A stretch of 19,264 bases of DNA from a bacterium (GTDB lineage: Bacteria; UBP13; UBA5359): positions 1 to 19,264 of the forward strand of contig JAQUEL010000035.1 of assembly GCA_028685295.1 (NCBI GenBank), read 5' to 3'. A program made the position numbers and the translations under genes. Of this stretch, positions 5,357-13,446 are shown in pieces. The stretch's first letter is position 1, and the number at the start of each line of letters is the position of its first letter. The notes below the pieces were generated by a model, which saw only the letters and a list, made by a program, of their open reading frames with translations, ran no database searches and was not told the DNA's origin.

Positions 5357-7726
5357 CATCTCCACTTCCACTATATGCATCAACCCATCCCGCATATCCG
5401 GCAAAAGGTTCCCCTCCACTCTCTTGCCATCCATGATTATTCTATCGACGCCGGCGCCTGTACCGTAATTATTACGTATCATAATATCATAGATACTACC
5501 TCGGAACGATCTTCTAATGTGACACTCGCTCCATGCAGCGGGTAAACAGGGTTCAATCAGCAATCCCTTGTAATTAGGGCGTACGCCCATAATCCAGTCT
5601 ATGCAGGCTCTCCACATCCAGGCAGCCGTTCCGGTGGTCCAAGTGAACTCCCCCTCACCATAATATTCGGAATCCGGCCCGTATACATATTCGGCATATA
5701 CATACGGTTCTACCTTGTAGATATCAATATTCTGAGACATGGTGATAAAGGAGCTCCTATGCCAGATATCAAAGGCTCTATCGCCTCGTTTGAGAATACA
5801 TTCGGCAATGATAGACCAACAAACGGAATGATTGAATATTGTACCGTTCTCCTTCACTCCCGGCGCAAATCTGGTTATTATCCCTATACCGGAATCAGGA
5901 TTACCGTAGGCAGGGAGAAAAATAGCCGGCCCGTAATCCGTATCCAACCGTTCAACCACGGCATCCATGCATTGAAATGCTCTATCCGCCGGCGCCGTCC
6001 CGCTGATTACTGCCCAACTCTGGGTATTAAGGTAAATAGATCCTTCTTGTTCTTTTACGCTTCCCAGAGTTCTGCCGTCATCGGTTGTAGCCCTGACGTA
6101 CCATTTACCATCCCAGCAGATATCGTTTATTCTGGCAGCAAGATCGTCCGCCAGGTGGCGATAGTTGAGAGCGGCATCGACATTTCCTTTATTTTCCATC
6201 AGATCGGCAGCCTCTCTAAGCATCCAGACAAGCTGCTGACCTACCATCACACTCTCGCCGTATCCCTGCCTACCTACCTGATCCAGACCGTCATTCCAAT
6301 CACCGGCCCCGATTAACGGCAGACCTCTGGGACTGCGACTGGACAGAGTATAACTGAGCGCCTTATGAATATGATTGAGAACCGTATCTATACCGCCGTC
6401 ATAGAAATCCACTTTAGAATCGGCAAAACCTATATCTCCTGTCTCCTTGATATACTCGATTACAGCCATTACCAGCCATAAAGGGTCATCCGAATGTCCT
6501 GTTTTGGAGCCGGTATCACTGACAGGGTCCCAGTTATGGATACAACTGCCGTCGGAATATTGATGTTCCAGCAACGCCAACAGGCGCTTTTGAGCTCGCT
6601 CGGGTTCCATAGGTAAGATACCAAGAATATCCTGACAGGCATCACGAAAACCTATAATAGAACCGCCGCCTATATAATAAGAATCCATGCGCGCCCAATG
6701 CGAGGTAACCCAAGCCTGATACTTATTCCAGTAGTTGACTGATAGATCAAAGTTCGCATGGGGAGTTTTTATCTCTACTTTCTTCAGATAATCTGTCCAG
6801 TAGCTTCGGATATCGGTCAGCGCTTGAGCAACATTACTGATATCGGAGTATTTCTCTTTAATATCTGCTACTTCGTCATAAGTAGAGGCAATGCCCAGCA
6901 TTACAACATATTCCCTGGTTTCTCCCGGTATCAGTTCCAGATCATGCTCCAAAGCAGCTACCGCATATCTACCAAAGGCATGGCTGTTGAAGCATCTCCC
7001 TTCCGTCACGGCTACAGGATTGCTCCAGTTGCGATTAACGCCAATAAAGCGCTCCTTAAGGCAGTCATAACCGTCAACCTCCTGATTGACGGCAAAGAAG
7101 GCGTATTTACCCCAGTCAGTATTGGGGTTTATCTGTGTTCCTGCCACCGCTACGTTCCAAAAGCGCATAGTGGCATATATTACTCCTTTGCTGAAAAAGA
7201 CATTATCAAAGAGCTTGGAAAAACTGCTCTCAAGAAGTTTAAAAGCATTGTTTCCCATATTCCATTCCATAAAATCAAAGAGCTTCAACCGGCGAGTTTT
7301 TTCTCCATCATTACGTAATCTTACCCACCATACTTCCAGGTCATCTTGCAGTGGCACAAAATACGTCATCTCAGCCCAAATACGATTATATTTTGAACTT
7401 ACCACCGTATAACCCATACCATGGCGGCTCTCCCATTCCACAGGATTACGGCAGACGGGCTGCCAGTTAGCCGACCAATATTCACCACTATCTTGGTCAC
7501 GTATATAGACGTACCTTCCCGGTCTGTCCTGAAGGAGAGTCTCCTCAGGATATTTCTTGGTGATGCGATCATAGCCGGAACTCTGCCAAAAGCTGTAGCC
7601 GCCTCCCGTCTGGGAAACAAGACCACAGTATGATCCATTGGTCAAGTAATTTATCCATGGTCTGGGCAGATCGGGTGTTTTGATAATATATTCACTGCCA
7701 TCAGCGGAGAAGCTGCCATAATCCAT
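5342..7726 (-). CDS. GH94-family disaccharide phosphorylase (cellobiose/chitobiose phosphorylase type)
   Basis: A 794-residue protein, the usual length for a single-unit GH94 phosphorylase. The family reversibly phosphorolyses beta-linked disaccharides to a sugar 1-phosphate plus a free sugar. The N-terminal beta-sandwich (about 1-300) begins with NYLTNGSYCGLVSQTGGGYSFW, typical of the family. The (alpha/alpha)6 barrel follows, with GFRDACQD at 359-366, HSDDPLW at 411-417 and GDWNDGLD at 475-482, in which D479 is the expected general acid. There is no signal peptide, so it acts in the cytoplasm. The ATG start has GGAGG eight bases upstream. It lies 21 bases behind the BON-domain gene and shares its SigB-type promoter, so it may mobilise or form a stress-linked glucan or disaccharide. 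The substrate cannot be read from the sequence. Confidence 0.9.
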   Translation of the reverse strand: MDYGSFSADGSEYIIKTPDLPRPWINYLTNGSYCGLVSQTGGGYSFWQSSGYDRITKKYPEETLLQDRPGRYVYIRDQDSGEYWSANWQPVCRNPVEWESRHGMGYTVVSSKYNRIWAEMTYFVPLQDDLEVWWVRLRNDGEKTRRLKLFDFMEWNMGNNAFKLLESSFSKLFDNVFFSKGVIYATMRFWNVAVAGTQINPNTDWGKYAFFAVNQEVDGYDCLKERFIGVNRNWSNPVAVTEGRCFNSHAFGRYAVAALEHDLELIPGETREYVVMLGIASTYDEVADIKEKYSDISNVAQALTDIRSYWTDYLKKVEIKTPHANFDLSVNYWNKYQAWVTSHWARMDSYYIGGGSIIGFRDACQDILGILPMEPERAQKRLLALLEHQYSDGSCIHNWDPVSDTGSKTGHSDDPLWLVMAVIEYIKETGDIGFADSKVDFYDGGIDTVLNHIHKALSYTLSSRSPRGLPLIGAGDWNDGLDQVGRQGYGESVMVGQQLVWMLREAADLMENKGNVDAALNYRHLADDLAARINDICWDGKWYVRATTDDGRTLGSVKEQEGSIYLNTQSWAVISGTAPADRAFQCMDAVVERLDTDYGPAIFLPAYGNPDSGIGIITRFAPGVKENGTIFNHSVCWSIIAECILKRGDRAFDIWHRSSFITMSQNIDIYKVEPYVYAEYVYGPDSEYYGEGEFTWTTGTAAWMWRACIDWIMGVRPNYKGLLIEPCLPAAWSECHIRRSFRGSIYDIMIRNNYGTGAGVDRIIMDGKRVEGNLLPDMRDGLMHIVEVEMKKPA

Positions 7727-7747
7727 TGGTGCTGCCTCCGTTCGATT

Positions 7748-7966
7748 TCAATATAATACCGCTATTTCATTGATGACCTCACGCACACCTGGAACACCTC
7801 TGGCTAGAAACTCTGCCTCTCTGCGCTGTTCCTCATTATTTACTCTGCCCCTGAGAATTATAATCTTGCCATGCGCTTCTACGGTTATAGATAATGCGCC
7901 GACACGGCTGTCGGCTGCCAGTGCTGCAAGAACTCTAGCCGCTAGGCCTTCATCACTCATAGCCAT
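7748..7966 (-). CDS. BON-domain protein
   Basis: A 72-residue protein consisting of one BON domain, a small alpha/beta module found in osmotically and stress-induced proteins (OsmY and relatives) and thought to bind phospholipid or other surfaces. The pattern is typical: SDEGLAARVLAALAADSRVG, then ITVEAHGKIIILRGRVNNEE, then AEFLARGVPGVREVINEIAV, with the conserved Gly in LRGRV. The ATG at 7966 is chosen because GGAGGTG lies six bases upstream; the longer frame to 7999 starts at the predicted transcription start and has no ribosome binding site. There is no signal peptide, so it is probably cytoplasmic. It is the first gene of a two-gene operon with the GH94 phosphorylase under a SigB-type promoter. 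Confidence 0.88.
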   Translation of the reverse strand: MAMSDEGLAARVLAALAADSRVGALSITVEAHGKIIILRGRVNNEEQRREAEFLARGVPGVREVINEIAVLY

Positions 7967-8003
7967 AAGCTGCACCTCCGGGATATTCCGTTTCAGCATT
8001 CTT

Positions 8004-8029
8004 ATACCCGTATTGGTAAAACAGAAAAC
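8004..8029 (-). promoter_or_regulatory. SigB-type promoter of the BON-GH94 operon
   Basis: On the minus strand GTTTTC (8024-8029), a 14-bp spacer, then GGGTAT (8004-8009). The leader to the ATG at 7966 is about 30 nt. It is divergent from, and 15 bp away from, the promoter at 8045-8069. Confidence 0.7.
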
Positions 8030-8044
8030 TTTCGGCTACCTTAC

Positions 8045-8069
8045 GTTTAGCATACTTATTCAGGGGTAT
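8045..8069 (+). promoter_or_regulatory. SigB-type promoter of the beta-barrel-like protein gene
   Basis: GTTTAG (8045-8050), a 13-bp spacer, then GGGTAT (8064-8069), 35 bases before the ATG at 8105. Confidence 0.75.
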
Positions 8070-8104
8070 AAATAATTCGATAAAAAATTATGGGGGTACC
8101 TAAT

Positions 8105-8746
8105 ATGAAAAAATCATTAAGCCTTTTGTTTACGGTAATACTCTTACTGGTATCAGCAACGGCATTGTGGGCAGCGCCCAGCTTTTATGGCTATACCGGT
8201 CTGCTCTTTGTGCCCACGGCTGCAACTCTGGAGACTGGTGAATTTAATATCGCTGTGCAGACTATCAATCTCGATTTGGGATCTCTAAGTGGCGGTAGCT
8301 TCACCTATGGCACTACCGATAAGTGGGAAGCCGGCATTGCGGTCGCTAACCAAGATCTCGGCATAATAGATGGAACTTTAGTCAATACCAAGCTTCGCAT
8401 CAGTAATTTCGGTGATGTCTCTATCATATCCGTTGGTGGCATTTTCCCCTTTGAGGGCAGTAATTCCACCATATATGGTGTGCTAAGTCAACGTATGGTG
8501 ATACCGGGTATAGATGCCAATCCCATTACCGGCCATATAGGCTGGGGTTCAGGAGGTATTTTAGATGGCATATTTATCGGATTAGATGGCATAATTAATC
8601 CTCGGACAACGGCTATGCTTGAATATGATAGCTCTAATTTAAACACAGGTGTTCGCTTTGCACTCTCTGAAGAGTTTAGAGCTACTGCCGCATTATTCGA
8701 TTTCAGTGACCTCGGTCTGCAAGTCAGCTATAATCGGCGCTTCTAA
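8105..8746 (+). CDS. Secreted beta-barrel-like protein (YjbH-like architecture)
   Basis: A 213-residue exported protein. The ATG at 8105 is preferred to the one at 8090, because GGGGGT then serves as the ribosome binding site and the signal peptide begins MKKSLSLLF. Cleavage is likely after LWA. The mature part is almost all alternating beta-strand with turns. It opens FYGYTGLLFVPTAATLETG, which resembles the start of YjbH-type exopolysaccharide-linked outer-membrane proteins (GxxGLLxxPTA, then a tube of strands). It ends VSYNRRF; a terminal Phe is the usual signal for outer-membrane barrel assembly. If the host is monoderm this would be a secreted or surface protein instead. It has a SigB-type promoter and a palindromic terminator, so it is a single-gene stress unit. 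The family assignment is tentative. Confidence 0.62.
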   Translation: MKKSLSLLFTVILLLVSATALWAAPSFYGYTGLLFVPTAATLETGEFNIAVQTINLDLGSLSGGSFTYGTTDKWEAGIAVANQDLGIIDGTLVNTKLRISNFGDVSIISVGGIFPFEGSNSTIYGVLSQRMVIPGIDANPITGHIGWGSGGILDGIFIGLDGIINPRTTAMLEYDSSNLNTGVRFALSEEFRATAALFDFSDLGLQVSYNRRF

Positions 8747-8766
8747 AATTATTAGTAGCTTGCCTA

Positions 8767-8796
8767 GCCTTCTCCATATGGAGAAGGCCCTATTTT
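8767..8796 (+). terminator. Palindromic rho-independent terminator
   Basis: A perfect 22-bp palindrome (8767-8788, half-site GCCTTCTCCAT) can form a 9-bp stem with a four-base loop. It is followed by CCTATTTT. It lies 20 bases after the stop of the beta-barrel-like gene and before the GT4 gene. Confidence 0.75.
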
Positions 8797-8829
8797 AACT
8801 ATCAAACAAGCATTTGGATGAGGAGCAAT

Positions 8830-9942
8830 ATGAATATCTGCGTTGTTCATGATTACCTTTTTCAGATGGGCGGTGCGGAAAAAGTAGTAGAGGAACTGCA
8901 TCGGATATATCCCGAGGCACCGATCTACACTTCCATTTATCGCCCGGATAGAGTTTCTTCAGCGTTCCATAAAATGGATATCAGAACCACCTTTTTACAG
9001 CAATTCGCCTGGATGGACCATCATGCCAGAAAGTTACTTCCATTATATCCGCTGGCATTCGAGAACTTCAATCTGGAAGGTTATGATGTGGTTTTGAGTA
9101 GTTCTTCAGCCTTTGCTAAAGGTGTGATAACTCCTCCGAGCACCTTGCATATCTGTTATTGTTATACTCCCATGCGCTTTGCCTGGATGTACCACGCCTA
9201 TATCGAACGTGAGGGGTTTAATACTGTTATCAGGCGTATACTACCGTTCATGATCAAGAGCATACGCACCTGGGATGAAGCATCATCGTCCAGAGTGGAT
9301 CATTTCATAGCTATCTCCGCCTGCGTAGCCGACCGTATTCGCAAATACTATCGCAGGGAAGCGACAATTATTTATCCACCGGTGGATGTTGATCGCTTCA
9401 ATGATATACCTCGCAACGCAGGCGAATATTTTTTGATAATATCGCGTCTTGTTCCGTATAAGAGAATTGATACAGCCGTCAAGGCTTTCAACTCTCTGGG
9501 GTTACCATTAAAAATAGCAGGAGATGGGCGTGATCTGAGCAGTCTGCGCACCATCGCCAATTCCAATATCGAATTTATGGGATATTGCAGCCATGAAGAG
9601 ATCAGAGAGCTTTACAGCCGGGCTATTGCTCTTGTCTTTCCCGGATATGAAGATTTCGGCATTGTTCCGGTGGAGGCTCAGGCAGCTGGATGTCCAGTTA
9701 TAGCTTACAATGGCGGAGGCAGCAGAGAAACGATAAAGCCTGGTGTCGGCGGCATCCTCTACAACGAGCAAACGGAAGATTCATTAAAAAAAGCAGTCCT
9801 TGATTTTGATCCTTCCAATTATAACGTTGAAACACTGCGTCGAGAAGCAAGCCGATTTGGCAATGCGCGATTTGCATCGGAAATCATGACATTTATTGAA
9901 AAAGCCTATGATGACAGAAGACCGGAAAGGCTTGGTCGGTGA
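8830..9942 (+). CDS. GT4-family glycosyltransferase (WbaZ-like)
   Basis: A 370-residue GT-B fold glycosyltransferase of family GT4, which transfers a sugar from a nucleotide sugar to a growing surface polysaccharide or glycolipid on the cytoplasmic side. It begins MNICVVHDYLFQMGGAEKVV, the family's N-terminal GGAE loop. The middle block SSSSAFAKGVITPPSTLHICYCYTPMR resembles WbaZ-type mannosyltransferases. The donor-binding half has YFLIISRLVPYKR and the E-x7-E motif in YEDFGIVPVEA, followed by GCPVIAYNGGGSRE. There is no transmembrane segment. The ATG at 8830 is preferred to 8818 because GGATGAGGAGC then acts as the ribosome binding site. It stands alone between the terminator and tRNA-Leu; no clear promoter is seen in the 40 bases before it. 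Donor and acceptor are unknown. Confidence 0.9.
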   Translation: MNICVVHDYLFQMGGAEKVVEELHRIYPEAPIYTSIYRPDRVSSAFHKMDIRTTFLQQFAWMDHHARKLLPLYPLAFENFNLEGYDVVLSSSSAFAKGVITPPSTLHICYCYTPMRFAWMYHAYIEREGFNTVIRRILPFMIKSIRTWDEASSSRVDHFIAISACVADRIRKYYRREATIIYPPVDVDRFNDIPRNAGEYFLIISRLVPYKRIDTAVKAFNSLGLPLKIAGDGRDLSSLRTIANSNIEFMGYCSHEEIRELYSRAIALVFPGYEDFGIVPVEAQAAGCPVIAYNGGGSRETIKPGVGGILYNEQTEDSLKKAVLDFDPSNYNVETLRREASRFGNARFASEIMTFIEKAYDDRRPERLGR

Positions 9943-9986
9943 CTTAAATAGATTATGTATGCCCCCTTCCTCGTAATTTCCAGCGG

Positions 9987-10016
9987 TTGACAATGAAGCC
10001 GAACCAAAGGTATAAT
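9987..10016 (+). promoter_or_regulatory. Sigma-70-type promoter of tRNA-Leu
   Basis: A perfect TTGACA (9987-9992), an 18-bp spacer and a perfect TATAAT (10011-10016). The predicted start is about seven bases before the tRNA. Confidence 0.9.
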
Positions 10017-10029
10017 ATTAACTCGAAAT

Positions 10030-10114
<85 letters not shown>

Positions 10115-10189
10115 TCCATATCCATAAGGTTCTATTTATTATAATCAGCCGTTATTATTCGGCATTACACCTTTCAAAAATCAGAAGAA

Positions 10190-11170
10190 TTATACATAAG
10201 CCGACCATAGATGACAGGCAACTGCATGGCCATTTGCCATCTCTTCAAGAAGAGGATCATGATGGCGGCAAACCCCCATGGCGCAAGGGCATCTTGGGTG
10301 GAAACGACAGCCGGTCGGTGGATTCATCGGGCTGGGTAAGTCTCCTTCCAGAACGGGGCCTTGCCGTTGATCTTTACCAAAGCCTGGTGCGGCAGCCAGT
10401 AAGGCCTGGGTGTAAGGATGTCGTGGCTTGGCAAAAAGGCTTTCTACAGGAGCTCTTTCCACTATTCGCCCCAGATACATAACGGCCACTTCATGGCTGA
10501 TATAGCGAACTACATTTAAATCGTGTGAAATAAAGAGATAGGCCAGCCCCAATTCCATTTGTAGATCTACAAGGAGGTTGAGTATCTGGGCCTGTATGGA
10601 TACATCAAGTGCCGATATCGGTTCATCGGCCACGATAAAGGATGGCTGCAGGGCAAGCGCTCTGGCAATACCTATTCGCTGCCTTTGCCCGCTGCTGAAT
10701 TCATGCGGATAACGACCGGCATGAGATGGGTCCAGCCCCACCATGGACATCAAGCGCTCTATCTCCAGATTGCGTTCAGCAACCGAAATTATATTGTGAA
10801 CCTCCAACGGTTCGGATATGATACGCGCTGCCGTCATTCTGGGGTTCAATGAGGCAAAAGGATCCTGAAAAATTATCTGCATCTTGCGGCGCAAGGGCCT
10901 CATCTGCCTGCCGCTCAACCTGAGGATATCTTGCCCTTGATAACGGATAGATCCGGATGTAGGCTCTATAAGACGCAGCAATGCACGTCCTAGCGTAGAC
11001 TTTCCGCAACCACTCTCACCAACAAGGCCCATAGTATGTCCGGCGGCAATATCAAAGCTAACGCCATCAACCGCCTGGACATCGCCTATTTTTCGAGCTC
11101 TTATAACGCCGCTGGTAACAGGAAAATACTTAACAAGGTCTCTTACCTCTATCAGCTTGTACGCAGACAT
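10190..11170 (-). CDS. oppF: Oligopeptide ABC transporter ATPase, OppF type
   Basis: A 326-residue ATPase of the Opp/Dpp peptide importer family that energises uptake at the inner face of the membrane. Walker A is GESGCGKS (51-58), the signature is [14 protein letters not shown], Walker B is FIVADEP and the switch is in FISHDLN. The C-terminal region carries the family's cysteine motif ([14 protein letters not shown] and a later C), which in related proteins can hold an Fe-S cluster. It starts directly after the OppD stop (TAG-ATG) with GGGGGAG as ribosome binding site. It is the last gene of the seven-gene operon; only a weak 4-bp hairpin is seen downstream. Family placement is firm; Opp versus Dpp substrate preference is not. 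Confidence 0.94.
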   Translation of the reverse strand: MSAYKLIEVRDLVKYFPVTSGVIRARKIGDVQAVDGVSFDIAAGHTMGLVGESGCGKSTLGRALLRLIEPTSGSIRYQGQDILRLSGRQMRPLRRKMQIIFQDPFASLNPRMTAARIISEPLEVHNIISVAERNLEIERLMSMVGLDPSHAGRYPHEFSSGQRQRIGIARALALQPSFIVADEPISALDVSIQAQILNLLVDLQMELGLAYLFISHDLNVVRYISHEVAVMYLGRIVERAPVESLFAKPRHPYTQALLAAAPGFGKDQRQGPVLEGDLPSPMNPPTGCRFHPRCPCAMGVCRHHDPLLEEMANGHAVACHLWSAYV

Positions 11171-12142
11171 CTACATCTCCCCCAGAGCGTGATAACTGCA
11201 GGCCAGGCTGCGCCCGTCTGATACGGACCTCTCTACCGGTGAAAGGTTGCTGCAGCTAGAACGTGCCGTTGAGCAGCGCGGATGAAAAACGCATCCGCTT
11301 ATTTCATCTATAAGGTTAGGTGGATTGCCGCCAATCGTCTGCAGCCGCTCTCCGGGACAGGGTAAACCTGGAATAGAATTGCGTAGTGCTATAGTATAAG
11401 GATGCCCGGGATTGCTCAATATCTGCTCGGCATTACCCCGCTCCAGCACCCGGCCGGCATAGAAAACAGCCAGATCATGACAAAGCTGCGCCGCTACCCT
11501 GAGGTCATGAGTGATCACTATGATGCTCATTTTATTTTCCGCCTGGAGATCACGCAGTAGATTCAATATCTGGGCCTGCACGGTCATATCCAGTGCCGTC
11601 GTAGGCTCATCCGCTATCAATAGGCGTGGTTTACAGGCTATGGCCATAGCTATCATAATGCGCTGCCGCATGCCGCCGCTGAATTGATGCGGATAATCTT
11701 TGGCTCTATCGGCGGCATCAGGTATACTGACACGTTCCATGGCTTCAATTGCCATCGACCATGCCCTTTTGCGGCTCATTCGCTTATGAACCTCTATTGC
11801 CTCTGCTATCTGTTCGCCGACGCTGAGAACGGGATTGAGTGATGTCATAGGATCCTGAAACACCATGCCGATATCGCCACCGCGTACCTGCCGCATCTCT
11901 TCACGATTTAAGGCAAGCAGGTCTCTGCCCTCAAAGAGGATCCTGCCTGCCACAATTTCACCCGGCGGCTGTATCAGCCGCATAACGGAGAGCATGGTCA
12001 CGCTTTTACCGCAGCCTGATTCACCTACAATGCCAAGGGTTCGGCCGCTTTCCAATTCAAGATCAACGCCATCCACGGCACGGATAATACCTGCTTCAGT
12101 CTGAAAATGAGTTCGTAGACCCTTGATATGCAACAGGCTCAT
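11171..12142 (-). CDS. oppD: Oligopeptide ABC transporter ATPase, OppD type
   Basis: A 323-residue partner ATPase to OppF. Walker A is GESGCGKS (40-47), the Q-loop is in [13 protein letters not shown], the signature is [15 protein letters not shown], Walker B is [12 protein letters not shown] and the switch is ITHDL. The C-terminal cysteines ([14 protein letters not shown], then a later C) match the family motif. The frame is open to 12304, but the ATG at 12142 is the start: AGGAGGAGCAGA precedes it, homology begins there, and its ATGA overlaps the stop of the upstream M16 gene, a sign of translational coupling. It therefore follows the peptidase pair rather than the permeases, an unusual order for opp. 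Confidence 0.94.
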   Translation of the reverse strand: MSLLHIKGLRTHFQTEAGIIRAVDGVDLELESGRTLGIVGESGCGKSVTMLSVMRLIQPPGEIVAGRILFEGRDLLALNREEMRQVRGGDIGMVFQDPMTSLNPVLSVGEQIAEAIEVHKRMSRKRAWSMAIEAMERVSIPDAADRAKDYPHQFSGGMRQRIMIAMAIACKPRLLIADEPTTALDMTVQAQILNLLRDLQAENKMSIIVITHDLRVAAQLCHDLAVFYAGRVLERGNAEQILSNPGHPYTIALRNSIPGLPCPGERLQTIGGNPPNLIDEISGCVFHPRCSTARSSCSNLSPVERSVSDGRSLACSYHALGEM

Positions 12143-13446
12143 TCTGCTCCTCCTGAAGATATGGAAGATGGACCGATAGCAACAATCAGAGGATCTTGCA
12201 TATATCGTCTGGCCGCCCGCTGTATGTCGGACAGAGTAATATCGGCAAACAAGCCGGGATAGCGGTCTACAAAATTGTAACCCAGACCAATAATTTCGAA
12301 CCATCCCCGGTAAAAAGCTTTATCGGCGCTACGCTCCTGAGCCATCATAAAGACACCGCGCAGATATGCCTTGGCACGTTGCATTTCATCATATGTAATG
12401 CCTGCAAGCTTAACCTTCTCAACCAGATCGAGCATAGCTTGTTCAGCTTCCTGCGCCCGCTTCGGTGCTGTACCTATATAAAGAATCACACGTGATCCCA
12501 GCTGCCTGGTGGGATAGAATGAGGCCGTTTCATAAGCCAGCCCCCTGCACTCTCGCAGCTCTCCGAACAGGCGTGAATCCATGCCGCCACCTATAACTGA
12601 GTCCAGAATCTTCATAGCGATGTAATCACGGCTATCAGCCGGTGGAGCATCATACGCCATGAATATCCACGTTCCTTGTATATCTTTGTTAAGATGATGC
12701 CTTCCCTTAGCAGATGATTGCAAACGGATGGTTGTTACATGCTGCGATTCCGGCCGTTGGGTTCCACAATTCACCCAACCATCGGAAATTCTATCGGCTA
12801 GGTGCAGAGCATCTACATCGCCGCAAACAGAGAGAACGGCACGTTCCGGCCGATACCATCGCTTCAAGGCGTCACGGATATCGGTTACAGTTATTTGACG
12901 CAGATGAGCGGCTGTCGCACGCCTATTCACGGCATAGGGATGGCGGCCATATGTTCTGCGATAAAGCTCTGCCAGCCCAGCCTCCATCGGGTTATCCTCT
13001 GCAGCCTCCATCCTGCGAAGAGTGAGAGCAATCTCATTTTTTAGCACACTTTCTTCCAGAGATGGAGAGAGCAGTGCCTGGCGCATCATATCGGCAGCCA
13101 GACAGGCGTTCTCCTTAAGTGTGCGTGCGGATAGCAATACATAATCATCAGAGGCTCCGGCGTTCATCTCTATTCCATTATCTTCAAGCATATCATTGAA
13201 TTTCTCCGCATCAGCGTCGACGGTGCCTTTAAGAAGCATAGCGGCGGTCAGATTGAAAACTGTCTTATTCTGCCCTGAAAGATGCGGAGATCTTATAAAG
13301 AGCCTGATAGAAACGATATCGCCCTCTGTCCCAGCCGTCACTACGGTCATACCGTTGGGCAGAACATCCTTGCGCGCAGCCGATGCCGGCAATATAAAAG
13401 CAAAGGAGACCAAATACATCAAAAATGGGATTGTTAATTTTCTCAT
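12139..13446 (-). CDS. Exported M16-family partner lacking the zinc motif
   Basis: A 435-residue M16 family protein with a signal peptide (MRKLTIPFLMYLVSFAFILPASA). The position of the zinc motif HxxEH reads NLTAA (65-69), so it cannot bind the catalytic zinc. Other M16 features remain: MLLKGT after the motif, LKNEIALTLRRMEA, YGRHPYAV, and a C-terminal block DSRLFGELRECRGLAYETASFY with the Arg and Tyr that in two-subunit M16 enzymes contact substrate. It is therefore the non-catalytic subunit of a heterodimer with the gene just upstream, whose stop codon overlaps its ATG by one base. It ends in an ATGA overlap with oppD. It is probably extracytoplasmic. The pairing resembles mitochondrial processing peptidase and bacterial two-gene M16 systems. 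Confidence 0.9.
   Translation of the reverse strand: MRKLTIPFLMYLVSFAFILPASAARKDVLPNGMTVVTAGTEGDIVSIRLFIRSPHLSGQNKTVFNLTAAMLLKGTVDADAEKFNDMLEDNGIEMNAGASDDYVLLSARTLKENACLAADMMRQALLSPSLEESVLKNEIALTLRRMEAAEDNPMEAGLAELYRRTYGRHPYAVNRRATAAHLRQITVTDIRDALKRWYRPERAVLSVCGDVDALHLADRISDGWVNCGTQRPESQHVTTIRLQSSAKGRHHLNKDIQGTWIFMAYDAPPADSRDYIAMKILDSVIGGGMDSRLFGELRECRGLAYETASFYPTRQLGSRVILYIGTAPKRAQEAEQAMLDLVEKVKLAGITYDEMQRAKAYLRGVFMMAQERSADKAFYRGWFEIIGLGYNFVDRYPGLFADITLSDIQRAARRYMQDPLIVAIGPSSISSGGAE

Noticed and set aside
5759-7412. Several plus-strand frames of 108-186 residues
   Set aside because: They are antisense to the GH94 gene, without ribosome binding sites or domain features.
10115-10189. A terminator for the peptide-transport operon
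   Set aside because: Only a 4-bp GCCG/CGGC hairpin in AT-rich sequence is visible, too weak to call.
12143-12304. Extended N-terminus of OppD
   Set aside because: The extra 54 residues overlap the M16 partner gene out of frame and have no homology-like content; the ATG at 12142 has a strong ribosome binding site.
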